This document shows positions 1 through 6,250 of a DNA stretch of 10,674 bases, in pieces. Where the stretch lies: NCBI GenBank assembly GCA_937941745.1, contig CALDGV010000457.1, positions 1-10,674 of the forward strand, read 5' to 3'. Both the position numbers and the translations under genes were made by a program. This stretch comes from an uncultured Prosthecobacter sp. GTDB taxonomy: Bacteria; Verrucomicrobiota; Verrucomicrobiia; Verrucomicrobiales; Verrucomicrobiaceae. The stretch's first letter is position 1; each line of letters begins with the position of its first letter. The notes beneath the pieces are model-generated. The model was not told where the DNA came from and searched no databases. It saw nothing but the letters and a program-made list of their open reading frames with translations.

Positions 1-2
1 TG

Positions 3-371
3 CCAGTTTCCGAGCCCAGGCTGCCCGCCCCAGGCGCGGTGGAACAGAAGCGCGGGAGGACCTTGAAGCCTACGAAGTCCGTGCGGCCGGACTTTGTCTT
101 CCGGCGGGAGCGCGTGGCGGTGTTTGTGGACGGCTGCTTCTGGCATGGCTGCCCGCGCCATGGCACGCGGCCGAAGCAGAACGGCCGCTTCTGGCGCGAG
201 AAGATCGAGCGGAATCAGGCGCGCGATAGACGGGTGACGCGGGCCCTGCGTGCGCAGGGCTGGAAGGTGCTGAGGCTCTGGGAATGCGCGCTGACGCTGA
301 AGCGGCAAAACGCGACCCTGAACCGTCTGAGGCGGGCGCTGGGGAGGACGGACAGGGATGCCATTCCGTAA
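3..371 (+). CDS. vsr: Very short patch repair (Vsr) endonuclease, 5' end cut by window edge
   Basis: Vsr enzymes nick the strand bearing the T of a T:G mismatch left by deamination of 5-methylcytosine and so start short-patch repair. The frame is open from base 3 to the TAA at 369-371, giving 122 visible residues. Numbering from the GTG at 39, the family core is clear: RPDFVF holds the catalytic Asp (D18), VDGCFWHGC (30-38) carries the FWH aromatic/metal region, then FW (51-52), N..RD (59-63) and GWKVLRLWE (74-82). E. coli Vsr has His where D31 stands, but Asp is common in distant family members. The residues before RPDFVF (LKPTKSV and upstream) do not look like the usual LPG-type lead-in, so the start is unknown; the GTG at 39 is probably internal, because about 40 residues normally precede the catalytic Asp. 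No cytosine methylase is visible. The call is good at family level; exact substrate is uncertain. Confidence 0.8.
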   Translation, partial: PVSEPRLPAPGAVEQKRGRTLKPTKSVRPDFVFRRERVAVFVDGCFWHGCPRHGTRPKQNGRFWREKIERNQARDRRVTRALRAQGWKVLRLWECALTLKRQNATLNRLRRALGRTDRDAIP

Positions 372-423
372 TCGCCGGACCGATGCGTGCTGGAGGCGGC
401 ATGGCTGGGACAGCGCCTTGAAT

Positions 424-438
424 CCGGCACGAAGCCGG
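424..438 (-). terminator. Hairpin after gatB, possible terminator without U-tract
   Basis: A perfect 5-bp inverted repeat (CCGGC / GCCGG) with a 5-base loop lies six bases past the gatB stop, between the convergent vsr and gatB genes. On the gatB transcript the loop reads TTCGT. No run of T follows on either strand, so it could be a weak terminator for both genes or only a 3'-end stabilising hairpin. Confidence 0.35.
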
Positions 439-443
439 GTGGC

Positions 444-1913
444 TCAGCCCAGGACCTTCTTCCGGACGATCTCGGTGATCATCTTGGGGTTGGCCTTGCC
501 CTGGCTGGCTTTCATAGCCTGGCCGGTGAACCAGTTCATGGCCTTGTCGTTGCCGCCTTTGACCTCGGCGACCTTGTCGGGGTTGGCGGCGAGGATCTGA
601 TCGACGATGGCCTCCAGGGCGCCGGTGTCGCTGACCTGCTCGAAGCCCTTGGCCTTGACGATGTCAGCGGCGCTGCCGCCGGTGCTGAACATCTCGGCGA
701 AGACTTCCTTGGCCTGGTTGTTGGAGATTTTCCCGGCTTCGACGAGGGCGATGAGGGCGACGAGAGCCTCCGGCTTCACGGGGCAGGCGGTGATGCCGTC
801 TTCGGTGTCCTTGAGCAGGCCGAGGAGGTCGTTGATGACCCAGTTGGCGATCTTTTTGGCAGGCACGGCGGGGTCGGCGGCGACGGCGGCCTCGTAATAG
901 GCGGCGAGGGGCTTTTCACTGGCGAGGACGCCGGCATCGTAGGCGCTGACGCCGTAGTCCTTTTCAAAGCGGGCGCGCTTTTCATGCGGCAGCTCGGGGA
1001 CGGTGGGGCGGATGCGCTCGACGAGGCTGGCGGTGCGCAGGGGGATCAAATCCGGGCAGGGGAAGTAGCGGTAGTCGTGGGAGTCCTCCTTGTCGCGCAT
1101 CTTGGTGGTGACGCCGGCATCGTCATCCCAGCGGCGGGTGCTCTGGACGAGCTTCTCGGGGTTGCGGCCCTCGAGCACGTCGATCTGGCGCTCGGTCTCG
1201 GCCTTGATGGCGCGGCGGATGGCGCTCATGGAGTTGATGTTCTTGAGCTCGATCTTCACGCCGAGTTCCTTCTGGCCTTCGGGGCGGACGGAGATGTTCA
1301 CGTCGGCGCGCATCTGGCCCTTCTCCATGTCGGCATCGCTGACGCCGCCGTAGATGAGGATCTGGCGGAGGCTGTTGAGGTAGGCGACGGCTTCTTCGGC
1401 GCTGTCGATGTCGGGCTCGGAGACGATCTCCATGAGCGGGGTGCCGGCGCGGTTGAAGTCGATGGTGGTGAACTTGTCGTGGTGGGTGCTCTTGGCCACG
1501 TCCTCCTCCAGGTGGATGCGGGTGAGCTTCACGACCTTGCCGGGATTGGCGATGGTCTTCTGGGCATCTTTTGGGTAGGCCAGGTCATAGAGCGGCACGC
1601 CGCCGCCGAGGCAGAGTGGGAGGTCGAACTGCGTGGTCTGGTAGTTCTTCGGCATGTCCGGGTAGAAGTAGTTCTTGCGGTCCCACTTCACGACCGGGGG
1701 CGTGGTGCAGCCGAGCATCATGCCGGTGAGGATGGTCTTTTCGATGGCCCCTTCATTGAGCACCGGCAGGGCGCCGGGCAGCCCCAGGCAGGTGGGGCAG
1801 GTAAGGGTGTTCGGCTCGGCGCCAAACTCGACCGGGCAGGCGCAGAACATCTTGCTGCGCGTGGTGAGCTGGGCGTGGACTTCGAGGCCGATGGTGACGA
1901 TGTACTTGGGCAT
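444..1913 (-). CDS. gatB: Aspartyl/glutamyl-tRNA(Asn/Gln) amidotransferase subunit B
   Basis: GatB is the kinase/transamidase subunit of the GatCAB complex. It phosphorylates Glu-tRNA(Gln) or Asp-tRNA(Asn) with ATP and amidates it with ammonia delivered from GatA, in the cytoplasm. The 489-residue product is full length. It starts with the GLEVHAQL motif (9-16), has the zinc cysteine pairs C24/C26 and C39/C42, the WDRKNYFYPDMPKNYQ stretch (77-92) and the family signature IDFNRAGTPLMEIV (151-164). The C-terminal third is the helical and YqeY-like tRNA-binding part, ending NPKMITEIVRKKVLG. The ATG at 1911-1913 is chosen because residues 4-16 match the conserved N-terminus. No Shine-Dalgarno sequence precedes it. 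gatA and gatC are not in the window, so the complex is encoded at scattered loci. It lies 80 bases after the sigma factor gene with a hairpin between them. Identification is certain. Confidence 0.98.
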   Translation of the reverse strand: MPKYIVTIGLEVHAQLTTRSKMFCACPVEFGAEPNTLTCPTCLGLPGALPVLNEGAIEKTILTGMMLGCTTPPVVKWDRKNYFYPDMPKNYQTTQFDLPLCLGGGVPLYDLAYPKDAQKTIANPGKVVKLTRIHLEEDVAKSTHHDKFTTIDFNRAGTPLMEIVSEPDIDSAEEAVAYLNSLRQILIYGGVSDADMEKGQMRADVNISVRPEGQKELGVKIELKNINSMSAIRRAIKAETERQIDVLEGRNPEKLVQSTRRWDDDAGVTTKMRDKEDSHDYRYFPCPDLIPLRTASLVERIRPTVPELPHEKRARFEKDYGVSAYDAGVLASEKPLAAYYEAAVAADPAVPAKKIANWVINDLLGLLKDTEDGITACPVKPEALVALIALVEAGKISNNQAKEVFAEMFSTGGSAADIVKAKGFEQVSDTGALEAIVDQILAANPDKVAEVKGGNDKAMNWFTGQAMKASQGKANPKMITEIVRKKVLG

Positions 1914-1935
1914 GACGGGCGGCGATAGTGGAATC

Positions 1936-1961
1936 CCTGCCGCCGGATGGCAAGCGGCAGG
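1936..1961 (-). terminator. Hairpin between sigma factor gene and gatB
   Basis: A perfect 8-bp inverted repeat (CCTGCCGC at 1936-1943, GCGGCAGG at 1954-1961) with a 10-base loop sits 32 bases past the sigma factor stop and 22 bases before the gatB start, all on the minus strand. No T-run follows. It may end or dampen readthrough from the upstream operon, or act as a leader hairpin for gatB. The pairing is seen; the role is inferred. Confidence 0.4.
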
Positions 1962-1993
1962 TCAGCCGATGGCGCGATGCCTGAAGAGCGGGC

Positions 1994-2668
1994 TCACTGG
2001 TCCTCGCCGGCGAGGCGGGCGGCCTCGCGCTTGAGGATGCGGCCGACGCGGTGCTTGGCCAGATAGACCTGGGCAGCGTTGACGCCGAGCTCCTTCTTCA
2101 CGCGTTCGGGGCTCCAGCCTTTGAGCACGTAGCAGGAGAAGATCTGGAACTGCCGGGGGGAGACGAGGGCGCGGACACGGCGGAGGGCGATGTCCATGAC
2201 CTGGTCCTGCCATTCCTTGTCCCAGAGCTTTTCGAGGGCCATGCCGTTGGGGTCGGCGCAGCGGTCGATGGGGGCGGTGCGGCGCTCGTCGGTCTCATCG
2301 AAGTGCAGGTTGGCTTCGCGGCTCTGCTGCTTCTTGCGGCGGCGGAACTGGTCGAGGATGCGCCAGCGCGCCTGGTTGAGGAGGAAGGATTTGAAGGAGC
2401 CGAGGCTGGTGTCGAACTTCTTCTTCTGGAGGTTCTTGGCGACGCCGATGAAGGTCTCCTGGACGACGTCGTTGGCTTCGTCGTCGCTGAGGCCGGACTT
2501 GCGGGCGACGTGGAAGACGAAGCCGGAGTAGGTGCGGTAAAATTCATCCCAGCTGGACCAGTCGGACCAGTTGTCCAGGCGCTCGATGAGGGTCTTGCGC
2601 GTCGGGATGGAGCCGGAGGCCTCCTTCACGATGTCTTCTGGAATGTCTTTGGGGATGTCGTCCTCCAT
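1994..2668 (-). CDS. RNA polymerase sigma factor, ECF family
   Basis: This is an extracytoplasmic-function type sigma factor that would direct RNA polymerase to a small regulon. With the ATG at 2668 it has 224 residues. Region 2 spans about 41-112 (DEFYRTYSGFVFHVARKSGL, then DDEANDVVQETFIGVAKNL and the FKSFLLNQARWRILDQFRRR helix that contacts core and the -10 element). Region 4 spans about 152-215, with SPRQFQIFSCYVLKGW and a helix-turn-helix ending AKHRVGRILKREAARL. The acidic N-terminus (IPKDIPEDIVKEA) precedes region 2. An in-frame GTG at 2722 would add 18 residues that do not resemble sigma factors, so the ATG is preferred. No anti-sigma gene adjoins it; its neighbours are the IF-1-like gene 65 bases upstream and gatB downstream. 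The style matches the WDEFYRTYS-type ECF factors common in Verrucomicrobia and Planctomycetes, recalled rather than searched. Targets are unknown. Confidence 0.92.
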   Translation of the reverse strand: MEDDIPKDIPEDIVKEASGSIPTRKTLIERLDNWSDWSSWDEFYRTYSGFVFHVARKSGLSDDEANDVVQETFIGVAKNLQKKKFDTSLGSFKSFLLNQARWRILDQFRRRKKQQSREANLHFDETDERRTAPIDRCADPNGMALEKLWDKEWQDQVMDIALRRVRALVSPRQFQIFSCYVLKGWSPERVKKELGVNAAQVYLAKHRVGRILKREAARLAGEDQ

Positions 2669-2681
2669 GGGGTGGGCGCGG

Positions 2682-2709
2682 AGTCTAGGACACAGCCTGG
2701 AGGCCGCAA
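2682..2709 (-). promoter_or_regulatory. Possible sigma-70-like promoter for the ECF sigma gene
   Basis: On the minus strand TTGCGG (2709-2704) and TAGACT (2687-2682) are separated by 16 bases, each matching four of six consensus positions. The -10-like box ends 13 bases before the ATG at 2668, which would give a leader of only about seven bases. This is a weak pattern match in a 65-base gap; readthrough from the thiD operon is equally possible. Confidence 0.22.
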
Positions 2710-2733
2710 GGGCGGATGTCACCCGCGCGCAGC

Positions 2734-2934
2734 TCAGCCGAGGAGGTGGGCCTGGGAGAAATCGGCGACGCTGAGCTCGACGGCGGCCTTCTGGCCGGGC
2801 TCCAGATGGAGCGTCTCCTCATGCTGGGTGCGGAAGGCCATGACAGGCTTGCCATTCGGCAGGGTGGCGTGCCAGGTGCGGTCGCTGTGCTGGCTGAGGA
2901 TGGTGACTTCAGAGGCGACGGTGACCGGAATCAT
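2734..2934 (-). CDS. Small IF-1/S1-like OB-fold protein
   Basis: This 66-residue protein resembles translation initiation factor IF-1 in outline: a first strand with VTIL (10-13), then WHATLPNGKPVMAF (21-34) matching the FRVELENGHVVTAH strand-turn-strand of IF-1, LEPGQKAAVELS (44-55) matching ILTGDKVTVELT, and ADFSQAHLL (57-65) matching YDLSKGRI. It lacks most of the basic residues that IF-1 uses to bind the ribosome and is net acidic, so it is probably a paralogue with another RNA or protein partner, not the housekeeping InfA. Its ATG overlaps the stop of the S41-like gene (ATGA at 2931-2934), showing translational coupling. No Shine-Dalgarno sequence is present. The fold assignment is from my own alignment by eye; function is unknown. 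Confidence 0.72.
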   Translation of the reverse strand: MIPVTVASEVTILSQHSDRTWHATLPNGKPVMAFRTQHEETLHLEPGQKAAVELSVADFSQAHLLG

Positions 2935-4037
2935 GGGGCGCGGGTGGCTTTGCGGACGGTGGGCGGGGCTTCGGCGGGGGGAGTGCCCCAGTTTAGGGCG
3001 GCCTCCTGCAGGTGGGAGCGGGCGATGCAGAGGTCCACGGCGCGCTGGAGCACGGTGTCGTGCACGGGCGGCGGAGGCTCGACCGCCTGGCCGGTGCTGC
3101 GGCGGATGTATTCCTCAAGCTCGGGGTTTTTGCGGGCGACGAGCGCGGCCTCGTTGTAGCGCGGGCGGGGCTGGTCAAAGACGGTCTGCTTGAGCGGCGG
3201 GCGGTTTTCGAGGGCGAAGAGCTTCAGCTTGGCCTCGGGGGGCAGCGCCACCTCGAAGTCGGGCTTCACACCGCGCTCGAAGAGGGAGGTGTCGTCGGGC
3301 AGCAGCATTTCGGCGCGGGCGTAGCGCATGAGCCAGGTGTCGTCGAGCGGCCTGGTCTCATAGAGCACGGAGGCGCCGCGGGTGCGCTGGCCGATGACGA
3401 GGGCCAGCTTCCGTTGCTGGAGCACGGCGGCGAGGGTCTCGCCAAGGTTACCGGTGTCGCGGTCCACGAGGACGAGGATCGGGGAGGTCCAGAGCGGGCG
3501 CTGATGGCTGATGAAGAGCTGGGAATCGCTGCGGCCGACCTGCCTCAGCTTGAACATGACCTCGCCCTCCGGCACGAAGCCCTCGAGCATGGCGGCGGCC
3601 GTCTCGAAATCACCGGGAGCCGCCGGGCTGCGAAGGTCGAGGATGAGGTGGGGGACCTTGGCATCGGCCAGCTCCTTCAGCCGGGCCAGCAGTTCGCCGC
3701 TTTCCGCCGGGGCAAAAGACTGCGGGCGCAGGCAGGCGATCTGGTCGGTGAGCTTTTCCATGAGCACGCCCTGGGTCACGGCGGCGCGCGGAGCCTCGGT
3801 CTTGCGGATGAGGCCGGCACCGAGGTCCAGCCGCTGCAGCAGGCCCTGGAGGGCGGCGCGGTTCAGCTCATCGAAGCTCAGTTCCCCGGAGCGGATGTAC
3901 TCACTGCGCAGGATCTGGAAGGCGTTTTGCACCGCCGCCTGGGAGATGCCCTCGACCTTGGGCGGCACCGATGCAGGCTGCTGGCCCGCCGCCGGGAGGG
4001 CGGACAGGAGGAGGCAGGGCAGCAGCAGCGGCTTCAT
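2931..4037 (-). CDS. S41 (C-terminal processing) peptidase homologue lacking catalytic residues
   Basis: The 368-residue product begins with a signal peptide (MKPLLLPCLLLSALPAAG) and is therefore exported; there is no lipobox. Residues about 30-90 form a helical N-terminal part. Residues 95-263 follow the tail-specific protease fold: LILDLRSPAAPGDFETAAAMLEGF (131-154) matches the usual LILDLRNNPGG segment, SPILVLVD (185-192) the strand before the nucleophile, LALVIGQRTRGASV (211-224) the strand before the lysine, and FERGVKPDFEV (253-263) the GIEPDIEV end. By alignment the nucleophile Ser is Asn197 and the Lys 25 residues later is Ala222, so it should not cleave peptides. No PDZ domain is evident. 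The tail (264-368) is Pro-rich and unrecognised. The ATG at 4037 overlaps the thiD stop (ATGA); a longer frame upstream is only thiD read out of frame. It may be a binding or scaffold protein in the periplasm, which is an inference. Confidence 0.82.
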   Translation of the reverse strand: MKPLLLPCLLLSALPAAGQQPASVPPKVEGISQAAVQNAFQILRSEYIRSGELSFDELNRAALQGLLQRLDLGAGLIRKTEAPRAAVTQGVLMEKLTDQIACLRPQSFAPAESGELLARLKELADAKVPHLILDLRSPAAPGDFETAAAMLEGFVPEGEVMFKLRQVGRSDSQLFISHQRPLWTSPILVLVDRDTGNLGETLAAVLQQRKLALVIGQRTRGASVLYETRPLDDTWLMRYARAEMLLPDDTSLFERGVKPDFEVALPPEAKLKLFALENRPPLKQTVFDQPRPRYNEAALVARKNPELEEYIRRSTGQAVEPPPPVHDTVLQRAVDLCIARSHLQEAALNWGTPPAEAPPTVRKATRAP

Positions 4038-4864
4038 TCGGCGGGCGTTTGATGGAGGTGGTTCAGAGCATGAACGAGTCCGGCCTGATGCGTCCAGGCG
4101 AAATGCTCGGCGATGGCACGACTGACGAACTGCTTGGCCTCCGCCACGGCCTCCTCCAGCGGAAAGCCCTGGCCGAGCAGGGCGGCGATGCTGCTGGAGT
4201 AGGTGCAGCCGGTGCCATGCGTCTGCACACCGGGGGTGCGCACCGCCCGGAACCACAGCAGCGAATCCGCCGTGCAGAGCACATCGTCCGCGCTGCCATC
4301 CTGGAGATGCCCGCCTTTGACGAGCACGCTGGTCTGGAAGGCCTGGGCGAGGTCGCGGGCGCATTGCTCCATCGCCTCCTGGGAGGTGACCGGGCGGCCC
4401 CAAAGCACCTCGGCTTCATCCATGTTGGGCGTGATGACGGCGGCGAGCGGCAGCAGCAGGCTCTTCACCGCCTGCACGGCCTCGTCGGCGAGCAGCCTGC
4501 CGCCGCTCGTGGCCACCATGACCGGGTCCACCACCAGCGGCACGCGCCCGGCGCATTGCTTCCAGACCTGCACCACGGCCTCCACCTGCGCCACGCCGCC
4601 GAGCATGCCTGTCTTCGCCGCCTGGATGGGAAAGGCCTCGAACAGCACACGCACCTGATCGGCGATGAATTCCGGATCGAGCAGGCGCACGAGGGAGACC
4701 TTGCCCGGCGTCTCTGAAACCACGCTGGTGAGGGCGGTGAGCGCGTAGCCGCCGAGGGCGGAGATGGCCTTCAGATCCGCCTGGATGCCCGCCCCGGCGG
4801 AGCAGTCGGACCCGGCGATGGTGAGGATGGGAGGGAGGGAATCAGCCACGCGGCACCCATGCAC
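4034..4864 (-). CDS. thiD: Hydroxymethylpyrimidine (phosphate) kinase
   Basis: ThiD phosphorylates 4-amino-5-hydroxymethyl-2-methylpyrimidine and then its monophosphate with ATP, feeding thiamine synthesis or salvage in the cytoplasm. The product has 276 residues if the GTG at 4864 is used. Ribokinase-superfamily motifs are in order: ILTIAGSDCSAGAGIQAD (13-30), AAKTGMLG (82-89), VVDPVMVATSG (111-121), ITPNMDEAEVL (144-154), KGGH (183-186) and HGTGCTYSSSIAA (216-228), which carries the anion-hole GTGC with the active cysteine C220. A second GTG at 4849 gives a start closer to the usual ThiD N-terminus, so the true start may be either. Neither has a clear Shine-Dalgarno sequence. It is the first gene of an operon and ends in an ATGA overlap with the S41-like gene. 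No other thiamine genes are in the window. A pyridoxal-kinase side activity is possible in this family. Confidence 0.93.
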   Translation of the reverse strand: MHGCRVADSLPPILTIAGSDCSAGAGIQADLKAISALGGYALTALTSVVSETPGKVSLVRLLDPEFIADQVRVLFEAFPIQAAKTGMLGGVAQVEAVVQVWKQCAGRVPLVVDPVMVATSGGRLLADEAVQAVKSLLLPLAAVITPNMDEAEVLWGRPVTSQEAMEQCARDLAQAFQTSVLVKGGHLQDGSADDVLCTADSLLWFRAVRTPGVQTHGTGCTYSSSIAALLGQGFPLEEAVAEAKQFVSRAIAEHFAWTHQAGLVHALNHLHQTPAE

Positions 4865-4897
4865 GGCGGCGGAGTCTGGCCAAGTGGAAACCCAGGC

Positions 4898-4926
4898 TTG
4901 TCAGGGCGGGGACGCTGCGCTGTCAT
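4898..4926 (+). promoter_or_regulatory. Possible promoter for the sugar-binding lipoprotein gene
   Basis: The 71-base gap between the divergent thiD and binding-protein genes contains TTGTCA (4898-4903) and TGTCAT (4921-4926) exactly 17 bases apart on the plus strand. The -10-like box ends nine bases before the ATG at 4936, so a transcript would be leaderless or nearly so. The match is modest. I could not pick out a matching promoter for thiD on the other strand. Confidence 0.28.
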
Positions 4927-4935
4927 GCGCGCCCG

Positions 4936-5898
4936 ATGATGACTTCACGCGCTTTCCTCGCCCTGGGGCTTTCCAGCTTGCTGCTGGCAGGCTGCGGCAA
5001 ACCGGCCTCGGAATCGAATCCCTCGCGCGGCACCATCGCGGTCTCGCTGCTGACGCTGCAGAACCCTTTCTTCAAGGTGATCGGCGATGAACTCACTGCG
5101 GAAGCGGCGAAGCAGGGCTACGACACCCTCGTCGTCAGCGCGGACAACGACGTGGCCCGCCAGAGCAACCAGGTGAAGGATTTCATCGTGCGCCGGGCCG
5201 CCGCCATCGTGCTCAGTCCAGCGGACTCGAAGGGCATCGTGCCTGTGATCCAGGAAGCGAATGCGGCGGGCATCCCGGTCTTCACCGTGGACATTCCCTG
5301 CCAGGAGCCGGGCGTGAAGATCGTGACGCAGGTGGCCACGGACAACCTCGACGGAGGCAGGCAGGCCGGAAAGGCGATGATCGAGGCGCTGGCAGGCCGG
5401 GGCGGAAAGATCGGCGTGCTGGACCTGAAGCAGGTGGAGTCCTGCATCCTGCGCGTGAAGGGCTTCAAGGAGGTGATCGGGCAGCACAACGCCGCAAATC
5501 CCGCCGCAAAGATCGACATCGTCAGCGAACTGGACGGCGGCGGCGCCAAGGACAAGGGCTACAAGGCTGCGGAGGACATGCTGCAGGCGCATCCCGAACT
5601 CGTGGGCCTCTTTGCCATCAACGATCCCTCCGCCCTCGGCGCACGGGGCGCGCTGGAAAAGGCGGGCAAGGCCGGCAAGGTGGTGATCATCGGCTTCGAT
5701 GGGCAGCCTGAAGGCAGGCAGGCCATCAAGGAGGGCAAGATCTACGCCGATCCCATCCAGTTCCCGGACAAGATGGGCCGGGAGGTGGTGCGCGCCTTCA
5801 TCAGCCATCTGCAGGGCGAGGAGGTGCCGGCGCTGAAGCTCATCCCGACCGAACTTTACCGCAAAAGCGATGGCGAGAAGGACGCCTCTTTGAAGTGA
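4936..5898 (+). CDS. Ribose-type periplasmic sugar-binding lipoprotein
   Basis: This 320-residue protein belongs to the RbsB/Peripla_BP_4 family of sugar-binding proteins. It opens with a lipoprotein signal (LLLAGC, lipidated C20), so it is anchored to a membrane. The two-lobed fold is clear: LLTLQNPFFKVIGDEL (38-53), SADNDVARQ (68-76), VPVFTVD-like strand (114-119), TDNLDGGRQAGK (135-146), the second-lobe strand GLFAINDPSALGA (224-236) and IIGFDGQPEGRQAI (251-264). Residues equal to ribose contacts of E. coli RbsB are kept: N43, F45, F46, D119, R173, N229, D255, Q275. The Arg that normally follows D119 is replaced by Ile in TVDIPC, so the ligand may differ from ribose. C122 and C170 could pair near the pocket. 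No ABC ATPase or permease adjoins it; its stop overlaps the next start (TGATG). Either of two adjacent ATGs (4936, 4939) could be the start. Confidence 0.92.
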   Translation: MMTSRAFLALGLSSLLLAGCGKPASESNPSRGTIAVSLLTLQNPFFKVIGDELTAEAAKQGYDTLVVSADNDVARQSNQVKDFIVRRAAAIVLSPADSKGIVPVIQEANAAGIPVFTVDIPCQEPGVKIVTQVATDNLDGGRQAGKAMIEALAGRGGKIGVLDLKQVESCILRVKGFKEVIGQHNAANPAAKIDIVSELDGGGAKDKGYKAAEDMLQAHPELVGLFAINDPSALGARGALEKAGKAGKVVIIGFDGQPEGRQAIKEGKIYADPIQFPDKMGREVVRAFISHLQGEEVPALKLIPTELYRKSDGEKDASLK

Positions 5899-6248
5899 TG
5901 ACGCTGAACTGGACCATCGTGAAGGCCGTGGCGCTGCTCGTGGCCTCGAATGTCTTCATGACCTTCGCCTGGTATGCCCACCTGAAGGACATGAAGGCCA
6001 AGCCGTGGTTCATCGCGGCGGGGCTGAGCTGGGGCATCGCCTTCTTTGAATACATGCTGCAGGTGCCGGCGAACCGCATCGGCAGCACCGCCCTCACGCT
6101 GCCGCAGCTGAAGATCATCCAGGAGGTGATCACCCTCACGGTCTTCGTTCCCTTCGCGCTGTTCTACATGAAGCAGCAGTTCAAATGGGACTTCGTCTGG
6201 GCCGGGCTCTGCCTCTGCGGCGCGGTGTATTTCATCTTCAGGAAGTAG
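5898..6248 (+). CDS. DUF486 (DMT-family) small four-helix membrane protein
   Basis: This 116-residue inner-membrane protein matches the DUF486 family, a compact relative of the drug/metabolite transporter fold. Hallmarks are FAWYAHLK (23-30), FFEYMLQVPANRIG (49-62) and LTLPQLKIIQEVITL (66-80). Hydrophobic spans lie at about 6-24, 38-56, 73-91 and 98-114. Length is usual for the family. Transport substrate is unknown for DUF486 proteins. The ATG at 5898 shares its A with the TGA of the binding-protein gene, giving translational coupling; a GTG three bases earlier is less likely. The coupling to a periplasmic binding lipoprotein suggests a joint role in uptake or sensing, but this is inference and the pairing could be only positional. 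Confidence 0.9.
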   Translation: MTLNWTIVKAVALLVASNVFMTFAWYAHLKDMKAKPWFIAAGLSWGIAFFEYMLQVPANRIGSTALTLPQLKIIQEVITLTVFVPFALFYMKQQFKWDFVWAGLCLCGAVYFIFRK

Positions 6249-6250
6249 CC

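Noticed and set aside
387..1928. A 513-residue open frame opposite gatB
   Set aside because: It is antisense to an unambiguous gatB and is a Gly/Ala/Asp/Leu-rich shadow of GC-rich codons with no recognisable domain.
2051..3193. A long open frame on the plus strand opposite the sigma factor, IF-1-like and S41-like genes
   Set aside because: It is antisense to three supported genes and has shadow-like Ala/Gly/Val/Glu composition.
4038..4403. N-terminal extension of the S41-like gene to 4403
   Set aside because: The extension is thiD read in another frame; the ATG at 4037 begins a clean signal peptide and overlaps the thiD stop.
5356..5724. GGCAGGCAGGCC occurring twice (5356-5367 and 5713-5724)
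   Set aside because: Both copies are coding for Gly-Arg-Gln-Ala in the same protein; a chance or codon-driven repeat.
4945..5808. A 287-residue minus-strand open frame opposite the sugar-binding protein
   Set aside because: His/Leu/Asp-rich antisense shadow of a clear RbsB-type gene.
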